DNA of 64,000 bases from Sva-07 sp963715825 (lineage in GTDB: Bacteria > Actinomycetota > Acidimicrobiia > Acidimicrobiales > Ilumatobacteraceae): positions 124,001-188,000 of the forward strand of contig CAVQSI010000002.1 of the NCBI GenBank assembly GCA_963715825.1. Direction: 5' to 3'. Position 1 is the first letter of the stretch, and every line of letters starts with the position of its first letter. The position numbers were made by a program, and so were the translations under genes. The notes beneath the pieces are model-generated. The model was not told where the DNA came from. It saw nothing but the letters and a program-made list of their open reading frames with translations, and did not search any database. Positions 17,251 through 28,029 of this stretch are shown in pieces.

Positions 17251-17791
17251 TCAGCGCGGCGACCCGAACACCTGGGTCCAGTACGGCCGACCGTCTGCGC
17301 CGTAGGCGAGGCCCACCCCGAACTCGGTGTGCGCCGACAGGATGTTGCGGCGATGGCCATCGCTCGCCATCCAGCCGTCCATCACCGAGGCCACGTCGGG
17401 GAAGCCGAATGCCACGTTCTCGGCAAGCCTGCCCCAGTCGTAGCCGACCCGGTCGACTCGTCCTGCCAGGTTCGAGCCGTCGCCGCCTGTATGACTCATC
17501 TGACCACGGTTGGCCTGGTCCTCGGAATGCCGCTGCGCAGCGATCATGAGACGTTCGTCGTACCGCAGTCGCCGGGAGTCCTCTGGCCGACCGCTCGGCG
17601 TTGACCCGATCGAGCATCTCGCGCAACATCGGTGACACCGGGGCCGCCGGTGGATCAACTCGAACCGCCCGCGCCAGCGTCGCGGCCGGTACGGGTCCCG
17701 AGAGTCCAGTCGGAGCAGCGACGGCTGCCGGCTGCCCGAACGCCGCCACGGACAGCACGATCAGCGCAACGACGCCGGTGATTGTCTTCAT
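17251..17791 (-). pseudogene. Secreted CAP-domain (SCP/PR-1-like) protein, one frameshift
   Basis: ATG 17789-17791 with GGAGGA nine bases upstream begins a signal peptide (MKTITGVVALIVLSVAAFG). The first frame carries the start of a CAP domain (MLDRVNAERSARGLP). The matching remainder, RLRYDERLMIAAQRHSED, GQMSHTGGDGSNLAGR, AENVAFGF and MDGWMASDGHRRNILSA, is in another frame to TGA at 17251. One indel near 17570-17580 joins them into a protein of about 179 residues with the CAP histidine and glutamate residues in place. Family function is unclear in bacteria. Confidence 0.68.
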
Positions 17792-17899
17792 CGGGAGCAC
17801 TCCTCCGCCCGCTGTTCGGCCCGCCCGCCCTAGCGTAGGCCGTCAGCGTGAGGAAGGAATGTTGGCGGGATCGTGGGTCCGGCGACGTCATGCAAGGTG

Positions 17900-18364
17900 A
17901 TGGACCAGGAAGCGACCGCTGAATACCTGAAGCACGCAGATCACCTGCTGCGCTTTGCGTCGGCCGTGGTCGGGCCATCAGCGGCCGACGACGTGGTGGC
18001 ATCCGTGGTGATGCGCGTGCTCGTCGAGAGCAACGAATGGCGTTCGATCCGCAACCTGCAGGCGTATCTGATGCGATCGGTGATGAACGAGGCGATCGAC
18101 CGCCAACGCCGGAGGAGTCGGCGCAGGCGCCGGGAACTGGACGACTCAGCCAACGCGCCGCTTGCGTCGTTCAACGACCATGTGCGCACCGAGGTGCTCG
18201 ACGCCGTTGGACGACTCAGCCCCCGACAGCGCGCCGTGGTGTACCTGACCTACTGGCTCGATCGGTCCGCCAGTGAGGTCGCCAACGAACTCGACGTGTC
18301 GGTGCGCACCGTCGAACGTGAACTGACCCGAGCCCGCCGAGAACTGGAGGTGCTGTTGCGATGA
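17900..18364 (+). CDS. ECF-type RNA polymerase sigma factor
   Basis: 154 residues from ATG 17900 (MDQEATAEYLKHADHL), three bases after an AAGGTG site. Region 2: LRFASAVVGPSAADDVVASV and LQAYLMRSVMNEAIDRQRRR. Region 4: LSPRQRAVVYLTYWLDRS and VANELDVSVRTVERELTRAR, a clear helix-turn-helix. Unlike the sigma factor at 13665, both blocks and the linker are complete. It overlaps the next gene by ATGA, the usual arrangement for a sigma factor and its membrane anti-sigma. Confidence 0.85.
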   Translation: MDQEATAEYLKHADHLLRFASAVVGPSAADDVVASVVMRVLVESNEWRSIRNLQAYLMRSVMNEAIDRQRRRSRRRRRELDDSANAPLASFNDHVRTEVLDAVGRLSPRQRAVVYLTYWLDRSASEVANELDVSVRTVERELTRARRELEVLLR

Positions 18365-19915
18365 ATCCCTCAACCGACCCGTTGGACACCGAGATCCGCC
18401 GAGCGATGGGTGAACTGGCAAACGCCGCTCCCCCGGCGCGTCCTCCCGAGTCGTTCGGCACCGAGTCGCTCGCCACCGAGTTCGAACCGCTCCAGACATC
18501 GTCGACCTCCACGACGGGCGAGTCGACGGGTCACCGCGGTCGGCTGCTCGCCGTGGCTGCAACGGTGGTCGTCGCCGTGGCCGGCGTTGCCCTCGTGATG
18601 GTCGACTCCGACAGCGCGCCGACCTCGATCTCCGACTCGCCGACCACGCCGACCACACCCGAGATCGCCCCACTCTCCGGCGACGCCCTGATCGCGGAAC
18701 TGACCGACCGGCGGTGGGTCGCTCTCGAACGCTTCGACGATCCGTCGCCGACCGCTCGGACACCCGAATTCACCGTCACGTCGACACCGAACGGGCCGGT
18801 GGTGGTCGGGTTCGACGGCTGCAACGGCTACGACGGGACGTTCGAGCTCGACGGCACCAGCATCGCCGGTGGCGAGATCATCAGCGAGACCGTCGGCTGC
18901 GACGTCGAGACGCTCGGCTTCGGTGGCTCGATCGAACTGCTGCCCGGCGCGTCGACGCTCGTGCTCGTCGAGGCGGACGGCTCGCCGCTCGCTCGCTTCC
19001 ACGACCTCGCCCTCCTCGATCCGGCCTCGGCCGACGACATGCCCGACACGTTCTTCGTCGACGGTCTCGAGGGCGTCGCGTTCGGCGGTCTCCGGCGTCG
19101 GCTCCACACCGTTGCACCCGCGTCGGATGGAACGACACCGACGACGGCGTGCGCGTCGAACTGCTCGAAACCGACACCTGCAATCTGAAGCTGGGCGACG
19201 ACGGCCCTGCCAGCGGATGGCTGGCCGACGTGACCGAGAGCGGTGCCGATGCGCTGCTGGCTCCCGACGGGGTGCTGCTCGCCGGCGACTCGTCGACGCT
19301 GTCCTGCGCCGACTCGAGGTCGTCGAGCCGGATCCGGACGGTGTCACGCTCGCCGCCGGCGCCATCTTCGGGTTCCAGCCGGGCGTCGGCACCGGCCCCG
19401 ACGATGTCCTCGCCGAACTCGTCCCACGCTTCGGGGAGCCCGATTTCGACTCGGGCCTGCTCCCAGCCGAACGAAACGTCGACGACGACGGCAACGTCAC
19501 CGTGTATTCACCGTGCGGCGGCCGTGCCGAGTATCGCGAGCTGTGGTGGGGCGATCTGTCGTTCGGCTTCTGGGTCGACGGCTCACGAACGTTCCTGCAC
19601 TACTGGAAGGTCGGCGACGAACGCATCACCGCCTTCCTGGTCCCCGACGTGGAGGTCGGTCCGGCGACACCGACCGGATTGACCACCGAGGACGGCGTCG
19701 GCGTCGGCGACCCGGTCACCTCGATTCCCGACCGTTTCGACGTGTCCGACAGCGTCCGCAGCTACGGCCCCCTGAACGACCCCGTCATCTTCTCGGTGCA
19801 GTCGGCGAACCCGGCATTCACACCCGGCAGCGTCGTCTCACCGACCGTCGGCGGGCTCTACGTCGTCGTCGACGGCGAGGTCATCGGCTTCGGCGCCGAG
19901 TCCTTCTCCTGCTGA
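18361..19915 (+). pseudogene. Membrane-anchored META-domain protein (anti-sigma position), two frameshifts
   Basis: ATG 18361 overlaps the sigma gene by four bases. A polar N-terminus of about 60 residues is followed by one transmembrane helix (LLAVAATVVVAVAGVALVMV) and a META/HslJ-like domain (RRWVALERFDD, GFDGCNGYDGTFELDGTSIA, SETVGCDVETLG). The first frame ends at 19188. The protein continues in a second frame (DTDDGVRVELLETDTCNLKL, LLAPDGVLLAGDSSTLSCA) and then in a third (LEVVEPDPDGVTLAAGAIFG to VIGFGAESFSC). Indels near 19125-19145 and 19305-19325 would restore one ORF of about 517 codons. As with the other broken genes, decay and sequencing error cannot be told apart here. Confidence 0.65.
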
Positions 19916-19925
19916 TCACCTCAGC

Positions 19926-20099
19926 GCGATGAGCGAAGGGTCCACCGGCGCCACCGTTCGCTCATCGCGAACCCGAACCCGCTCAGCGCGATGAGCGAAG
20001 GGTCCACCGGCGCCACCGTTCGCTCATCGCGAACCCGAACCCGCTCAGCGCGATGAGCGAAGGGTCCACCGGCGCCACCGTTCGCTCATCGCGAACCCA
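19926..20099. repeat. Tandem 62-bp hairpin repeat, locus B (3 identical copies)
   Basis: Three units start at 19926, 19988 and 20050, exactly 62 bp apart and identical to each other. Each has perfect 12-bp arms GCGATGAGCGAA and TTCGCTCATCGC spanning 43 bp, then a 19-bp linker. The array fills the gap between the convergent META gene and nuoN, so it could also end transcription from both sides. Confidence 0.9.
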
Positions 20100-20110
20100 G
20101 GTCGGGGGCG

Positions 20111-21625
20111 TCAGCGTGCGTAGGCGGTGACGGTGTCGGCAGCGTCGATCAGCCAGCCGGGGATGATGCCGACGACGAGCGTGAACGCGACGGCGGCCAC
20201 GATGGCGAGGCCGATGGAGAACGGGATCGCGACGGGCGGCGCATCGTCGACCGGGTCGGCGGTCCACATCGTGACCATGATCCGCAGGTACAGGAACGCC
20301 GCGACGACGGCGGCGACCATGGCGATGATCGCGATGGCGTAACTGTCGACCTCGACGGCGGCCTGGATCACACCGAACTTGGCGATGAACCCGCTGGTGA
20401 ACGGCACACCGGCCTGCGCGAGCAGGAACACCGTGAACGCGAGCGCCAGCATCGGCCGGCGCCGGGCGAGGCCCTTGAAGGCATCGAGGCTGGTGTCGCC
20501 GTCGGAGCTGCGCGACACCACGGCGACGACGGCGAACGAGCCGATCACCAGCACCGAGTACAGGATCAGGTACAGCACCACGGCAGGCATGCCCGGGCCG
20601 GGATCGGCATCGCCGGCGCCGTGGCCGGCGGCTTCGACGCCGACGAGGATGAACCCGGCGTGGCTGATCGAGGAGTAGGCGAGCATCCGCTTGACGTTGT
20701 TCTGGACGACCGCGAGGATCGAACCGACGAGCAGCGTGACGAGCGCCAGTGTCCAGATGATCGGGCGCCAGTCGTCGCGGTAGAACGGCAGTGCGATCAC
20801 CAGCACGCGCAGCATCGCGGCGAACGCTGCGGCCTTGCCGACCGACGCCATGAACGACGTCACCGGTGTCGGCGCGCCCTGGTACACGTCGGGTGCCCAC
20901 ACGTGGAACGGCACTGCGGCGACCTTGAACCCGAGCCCGACGATCAGCAGGGCGATGCCGGCGAGCGCCAGCGACTCGTTGCCGAACGGGTCGACGCCGT
21001 TCTGCAGGGCGGCGACCATCTCGCTGATGTTGGTGCTGCCGGTCGCGCCGTAGACCAGCGCGATGCCGTACAGCAGGAACGCCGAAGCGAACCCGCCGAG
21101 CACGAAGTACTTGATGCCCGACTCGGCGCTCTCGTCGCTGCGACGGTTGCTCGCTGCCAGCACGTACAGCGCCAGCGACAGCGTCTCGAGGCCGAGGAAC
21201 AGCACGATGAGGTCGTTGGCCGACGCCATCACGACACCGCCGATCGCCGCCACCAGGTAGAGGGCGTAGACCTCCGGGCCGTCGTTGGGGGTTCCCCGCA
21301 GGTACTCGTCGCTGATCAGCGCCACGAGGATCACGCCGATACAGATCGTGATCGTGAGGAACATCGACAGCGTGTCGTACGCGATCGCGCCGCCGACGAG
21401 TGTCGTGGGCCCGTTGTCGGTGATGTCGTCCCACTGGACCATCGCCAGCACCCCGGCGGCGCCGGCGATGGTGGCCGTGGCGAACGCGTAGAGACCCTTG
21501 GGCCACTGCGGGGTGAGCGCCCCGGCGAGCATGAGCACCAGCGTGCCGCCGAGCAACGTCAGCATCGGCGACAGCGCGAACCAGTTGACCTCAGGGCCGA
21601 CGAAGGTGTCGAGTTGCTGCAACAT
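20111..21625 (-). CDS. nuoN: NADH-quinone oxidoreductase subunit N
   Basis: Membrane-arm subunit of complex I (ND2 homologue), one of three antiporter-like proton-pumping units. 504 residues from ATG 21625 (MLQQLDTFVGPEVNW), about fourteen helices. VKRMLAYSSISHAGFILVG is the typical helix 7-8 signature. The first bases overlap the nuoM stop as TGATG. It is the last gene of the respiratory run; eleven bases after its stop begins the triple hairpin array. Confidence 0.95.
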   Translation of the reverse strand: MLQQLDTFVGPEVNWFALSPMLTLLGGTLVLMLAGALTPQWPKGLYAFATATIAGAAGVLAMVQWDDITDNGPTTLVGGAIAYDTLSMFLTITICIGVILVALISDEYLRGTPNDGPEVYALYLVAAIGGVVMASANDLIVLFLGLETLSLALYVLAASNRRSDESAESGIKYFVLGGFASAFLLYGIALVYGATGSTNISEMVAALQNGVDPFGNESLALAGIALLIVGLGFKVAAVPFHVWAPDVYQGAPTPVTSFMASVGKAAAFAAMLRVLVIALPFYRDDWRPIIWTLALVTLLVGSILAVVQNNVKRMLAYSSISHAGFILVGVEAAGHGAGDADPGPGMPAVVLYLILYSVLVIGSFAVVAVVSRSSDGDTSLDAFKGLARRRPMLALAFTVFLLAQAGVPFTSGFIAKFGVIQAAVEVDSYAIAIIAMVAAVVAAFLYLRIMVTMWTADPVDDAPPVAIPFSIGLAIVAAVAFTLVVGIIPGWLIDAADTVTAYAR

Positions 21626-23216
21626 CAGCCGTCACCCTCCTCTTCGTTGTCAGCAGGTTCCTCGGTACCGCCGTGTTCGCCGATCTGGATGGTCGGCTCG
21701 GGTTCGACGTAGTTCGTGTTGTCCTCGACCCGGGTGATCAGCGCGTCGATGCTCGGCTCGATGCGGTCGAGCACCGGCTTCGGGTACACGCCCATGAACA
21801 CGATCAACCCGAGGAACGGCAGCAGGACGAGGCCTTCTTTCACCTTCAGTTCGCTGAACTTCTGGTTCTCCTCGTCGGGCTCGCCGTGGAACACGCGCTG
21901 ATAGGCCCACAGCAGGTACAGCGCAGCGAGGATCACGCCGACGGTGGCGACCACCGTCCACCAGCGTGCCGTGAGGAACGAACCGGTGAGGATCAGGAAC
22001 TCGCCGACGAAGCCGTTGAGGCCCGGCACGCCGATCGACGAGAGCATCACGACCATGAACCCGGCGGCGAAGATCGGTGCCACTTTCTGGATGCCGTTGA
22101 GCTCGGCGATCGACCGGGTGTGGCGGCGCTCGTAGATCATGCCGACGAGGAGGAACAGTGCGCCGGTCGACACACCGTGGTTGATCATCTGGATGACGCC
22201 GCCGGACATCGATTGGGTGGTGAACGCGAACGTGCCGAGCACGATGAAGCCCATGTGGGCCACCGACGAGTAGGCCACGAGGCGTTTGAGGTCGGTCTGC
22301 ATCGTTGCGGCGATGGCGCCGTAGATGATGCCGATCACGGCCAGCGTGAGCCAGAGCGGCCGACTCCAGAACGACGCCTCGGGGAACAGGTACACGCCGA
22401 AGCGCAGCAGGCCGTAGGTTCCGAGTTTGAGCATCACACCGGCCAGCACCACCGAGCCAGCGGTCGGAGCCTGGGTGTGGGCGTCGGGAAGCCACGTGTG
22501 GACCGGAACCAGCGGCACCTTCACGGCGAACGCAATGGCGAATGCGAAGAACAGCCAACGTCCCGTCGACGCGGCGAAGTCGGCACCCTCGGCGATCTCG
22601 ACGAGGTCGAAGGTGGTGTAGCCGAGATCACGTGACGCAATCGCCACCGTGGCGATCAGCCCGACGAGCATGAACGCCGAGCCGAGCATCGTGAACAGGA
22701 AGAACTTGGTCGCTGCGTAGACGCGCTTCTCGTAGCCCCAGCCGGCGATGAGGAAGTACATCGGCACGAGGACGATCTCGAAGAAGACGAAGAAGACGAA
22801 CAGGTCGAGGCTGAGGAAGCTGCCCATGACGCCGGCCTGCAACATCAGCAGCCAGGCGAGGTACGGCTTCTCGTCGTGGTGCGGGTCGATCCCGACGATG
22901 GCGAGCGGGAAGAGCAAGCCGGTGAGCACCACGAGGAACAGCGAAATGCCGTCGACGCCGAGATGCCACGAGATGCCCCACGCCTCGATCCACGTGTGCT
23001 TCGTGACGAACTGGAAGCCGGCGTCGCCGGTCGCGAACGACGCCATCAACCAGATCGCCATCGCCAAGGTGCCCACCGTGGACATCAGTGCGATCACCTT
23101 GGGGAGCTCGGGGCGTGACTTCGGCATGAGTGCCACCAGCAGCGCGCCGACGACCGGCACGAGGATCAGTGCGGTGAGGATCGGGAACCCGATGGTTCCG
23201 GTTTCGGCGGCCAACA

Positions 23217-23217
<1 letters not shown>
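21625..23217 (-). CDS. nuoM: NADH-quinone oxidoreductase subunit M
   Basis: ND4 homologue, 530 residues from ATG 23217 (MLAAETGTIGFPI). The longer upstream frame overlaps nuoL and is rejected because TGATG coupling fits the operon pattern. The key glutamate of helix 5 is in FFEIVLVPMYFLI and the conserved region LKRLVAYSSVAHMGFIVLG follows the broken helix. The C-terminus is an acidic tail (EPADNEEEGDG). Confidence 0.95.
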
Positions 23218-25190
<1,973 letters not shown>

Positions 25191-25194
25191 GGTG

Positions 25195-25506
25195 TCAGCC
25201 CTTCAGTTCCGCGAGATCGTCGGCGGTGGCGCCGGGGCGGCGGCGCAGGATCGAAACGAGGATGCCGAGGCCGACGACGACCTCAGCGGCGGCGACCACC
25301 ATCACGAAGAACACAGCGGTCTGGCCGTTGATGTCGCCGAGCTGGCTGGCGAGCGCCACGAACGTGAGGTTGGCGGCGTTGAGCATCAGCTCGATGCACA
25401 TGAACATGATCAGCGGGTTGCGTCGGACCAGCAGCCCGAACGCGCCGATCGCGAACAGCGCAGCGGCGAGGAGGAGATACGACGTGGTGCCGATGGCGGC
25501 GATCAT
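25195..25506 (-). CDS. nuoK: NADH-quinone oxidoreductase subunit K
   Basis: ND4L homologue, 103 residues and three helices from ATG 25506 (MIAAIGTTSYLLLAAAL). The two membrane glutamates that form part of the proton path are visible in MFMCIELMLNAANL and VAAAEVVVGLGI. The start overlaps the nuoJ stop by four bases (ATGA). Confidence 0.94.
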   Translation of the reverse strand: MIAAIGTTSYLLLAAALFAIGAFGLLVRRNPLIMFMCIELMLNAANLTFVALASQLGDINGQTAVFFVMVVAAAEVVVGLGILVSILRRRPGATADDLAELKG

Positions 25507-26093
25507 GCGTCGCTGCTCTGGTTGTCGGGGTCGGACGACCCGGTACCGCGCGGCCACTTGCGGGTGAGCAGCACGGTGCCGACGACGGCCACGATCAGCA
25601 GCACCGAGGTGAGCTGGAAGGCGAACACGTGGTCGCCGTAGAGATTCGCCGCGAGTTGCTGGATGTTGGCGTCGCTGTTGCCGGTCTGCTGGGCGGTGTC
25701 GATGCCGCTGCCGGGGTTGATGACGAGGGCATCTTGCGCGCGGACGATCGCTGCACCGAGCAGCGCGACGAGCCCGACGGACATCACGGCGGCGAGTGGC
25801 CGCTGGATCGGGATCGGCTCGATCGACAGGTCGATCGACTCGTCGACACCGAGCAACATGATCACGAACAGGAAGAGCACGACGATGGCGCCTGCATATA
25901 CGATCACCTGTACCGCAGCCAGGAAATTGGCCTCCATGGCGACGAACTGTACGGCGACGCCGAACAGGGTGAGCACGAGGCCCAGCGCAGCATGCACCGG
26001 GTTCTTCAGCGCGATGACGCCGACGGCTCCGCCCAGGATCATGACCGCGGCAGAGAAGAAGACGACGTATTCGAGGAACGTGGCGTCGCTCAC
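25503..26093 (-). CDS. nuoJ: NADH-quinone oxidoreductase subunit J
   Basis: ND6 homologue, 196 residues and five helices (MSDATFLEYVVFFSAAVMI). The segment QVIVYAGAIVVLFLFVIMLL is the conserved third helix with the pi-bulge region. The loop before the last helix (GSGIDTAQQTGNSDANIQQL) is long and polar. Overlaps nuoI and nuoK by four bases each. Confidence 0.94.
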   Translation of the reverse strand: MSDATFLEYVVFFSAAVMILGGAVGVIALKNPVHAALGLVLTLFGVAVQFVAMEANFLAAVQVIVYAGAIVVLFLFVIMLLGVDESIDLSIEPIPIQRPLAAVMSVGLVALLGAAIVRAQDALVINPGSGIDTAQQTGNSDANIQQLAANLYGDHVFAFQLTSVLLIVAVVGTVLLTRKWPRGTGSSDPDNQSSDA

Positions 26094-26773
26094 CGCTCGA
26101 CCACCCGAACGGTCTTGGGTGCGTCGCGCACGTCCTGGGTGGGCTCGGGCTCGCGCACGCCGTAGCCGAGTTCACCGCTCCAGCCGACCTGGCCTTCGAA
26201 GGTGGCATCGCCCGACGGCGACGTGGCGCGCATCCATCCGCTGGTGAGCAGGTCGTCGCCCTCGCGCCAGTCCTCCCATGGCAGCTTCTGGGGGAGACCT
26301 TCGTCGTCGACGACGAGTTCGGCCTTGGTGTAGATGGCGTCCTGGCGGTTCGTGAAGGAGAACTCGAACAGCTTCGACTCGGTGATCGCTTCGGTCGGGC
26401 ACGCCTCGACGCACATGTCGCAGTGGATGCAGCGCAGGTAGTTGATCTCGTAGATCCAACCGAACCGTTCGCCGGGCGAGGTCGGGTTCTCGGGGTCGTT
26501 GTCGGCGCCGCGCACGTGGATGCAGTCGGCCGGGCAGACGCCGGCACACAACTCGCATCCGATGCACTTCTCCATGCCGTCCTCGTACCGGTTGAGGACG
26601 TGGCGGCCGTGCAGGCGCTCGGGCCGCGGCAACTTCTCGTCGTGCTGGACGTCGCGAGCCTCGTCGTGCTTCTTCTTCGCACGTCGGCCACCGGAGTACT
26701 CGGTGGTGACGCGCTTGCCGCCGAACAGACGGTGCTGGCGAATGGTGACGCCGAATCCTTCGAGGTATCCCAT
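26090..26773 (-). CDS. nuoI: NADH-quinone oxidoreductase subunit I
   Basis: Connecting subunit that carries clusters N6a and N6b, 227 residues. Two 4Fe-4S motifs are intact: CIGCELCAGVCPADC and CIHCDMCVEACPTEA. The segment between them (ADNDPENPTSPGERFGWIYE) is standard. A C-terminal extension of some 60 residues is rich in acidic residues and is longer than in E. coli. The ATG at 26773 overlaps the nuoH stop. Confidence 0.95.
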   Translation of the reverse strand: MGYLEGFGVTIRQHRLFGGKRVTTEYSGGRRAKKKHDEARDVQHDEKLPRPERLHGRHVLNRYEDGMEKCIGCELCAGVCPADCIHVRGADNDPENPTSPGERFGWIYEINYLRCIHCDMCVEACPTEAITESKLFEFSFTNRQDAIYTKAELVVDDEGLPQKLPWEDWREGDDLLTSGWMRATSPSGDATFEGQVGWSGELGYGVREPEPTQDVRDAPKTVRVVER

Positions 26774-28029
26774 CAGACGGACGCTCCCTTCTGGGTGCTT
26801 CGAGTCGGTGTGTCGTCGGTCGGGTTCGCGGCGTCGTAGGCATCGCTGCGGTTGCGGGCGCTCACGCGCAGTGCAGCGCCGAACATCGCGACCGCCACAA
26901 TGGCAACAGCGAAGGCGATCGCAACCACCCGCAGGCTGTCGCCGAACTCGCCCTGGGGCGAGAACTCACGCAGTGCTGCGAGCAGCAGGAACCAGCCGAG
27001 GGCGATCGGGATCAGGATCTTCCAACCGAAGTCCATCAACTGGTCGTAACGAAGCCGTGGCAGCGTGGCGCGCAACCACACGTACAGGTACAAGAAGCCC
27101 ATCAGCTTCACGAAGAACCACAACGTGCCTTCGATGGCACCCGGGATCAGTGGAATGTCGAACAGCGCCTGCGGACCACCGAAGAACAGCGTGACCATGA
27201 CGGCGCTCATCGTGACCACACCCATGAACTCGGCGAGGAAGAACAACGCGAAGCGGATGCCCGAGTACTCGGTGTTGAACCCGCCGACGAGTTCCTGTTC
27301 GGCTTCGACGAGATCGAACGGCGGACGGTTGAGTTCGGCGGTGGTGGCAACGAGGAAGATGAAGAACGGGACGAGACCGGTGGAGATGAGGTTCCAGTCG
27401 AGGAAGCTGTCCTGACCCTGCACGATGCCGTTCGTCGACAGCGTGCCCGACGAGAGCAGGACCGCGGCAAGGCTGAGGCCGAGCGCCGCCTCGTAGGAGA
27501 TCATCTGTGCCGAGGCGCGAACGGAGCCGAGCAGCGGGTACTTCGAACCGCTCGCCCAGCCGGCGAGCATGATGCCGTACACGGCGATCGACGACAGCGC
27601 GAGCACCAGCAGGATGCCGATCGGCGGATCGGCGAGCTGGACCAGCGTGGTCTCGCCGAAGATCTCGACGGTGCCGTCTTGGCCGTCGGAGAAGTCGCCA
27701 CCGAGCGGGATGACCGACCAGATCAGGAAGCCGGGGACGAACGACAGGAACGGCGCGAGCCGAAAGACGATCCGGTCGGCGCGCGAGGGGAGCAGGTCCT
27801 CCTTGAAGAAGGCCTTGATGCCGTCGGCGAGGCTCTGCAGGATGCCCCACGGGCCGGCCTTGTTCGGGCCGACGCGGTTGTGCATGCCCGACACGACCTT
27901 GCGTTCGTACCAGATCATCAGCATCGTCGAGACGAGGCCGAGCACGAAGATGATCAACACCTTGGCGATGATGATGAGCAGCGGCGTCCAGAGCAGGCCA
28001 CCCTCGAGCAACGGGTCGATCGCCAACAT
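26773..28029 (-). CDS. nuoH: NADH-quinone oxidoreductase subunit H
   Basis: ND1 homologue that forms much of the quinone cavity, 418 residues from ATG 28029 (MLAIDPLLEGGLL). The conserved cytosolic loop GMHNRVGPNKAGPWG and the acidic loop FDLVEAEQELVGGFNTEYSG are both intact. Eight to nine helices, then a polar C-terminal tail (SDAYDAANPTDDTPTRSTQK) longer than in most homologues. TGATG overlap with nuoG. Confidence 0.95.
   Translation of the reverse strand: MLAIDPLLEGGLLWTPLLIIIAKVLIIFVLGLVSTMLMIWYERKVVSGMHNRVGPNKAGPWGILQSLADGIKAFFKEDLLPSRADRIVFRLAPFLSFVPGFLIWSVIPLGGDFSDGQDGTVEIFGETTLVQLADPPIGILLVLALSSIAVYGIMLAGWASGSKYPLLGSVRASAQMISYEAALGLSLAAVLLSSGTLSTNGIVQGQDSFLDWNLISTGLVPFFIFLVATTAELNRPPFDLVEAEQELVGGFNTEYSGIRFALFFLAEFMGVVTMSAVMVTLFFGGPQALFDIPLIPGAIEGTLWFFVKLMGFLYLYVWLRATLPRLRYDQLMDFGWKILIPIALGWFLLLAALREFSPQGEFGDSLRVVAIAFAVAIVAVAMFGAALRVSARNRSDAYDAANPTDDTPTRSTQKGASV

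Noticed and set aside
19926..20099. CRISPR array at the triple repeat
   Set aside because: The spacing looks array-like, but the 'spacers' are identical between units, the repeat is a hairpin with an internal loop, copies are few and there are no cas genes.
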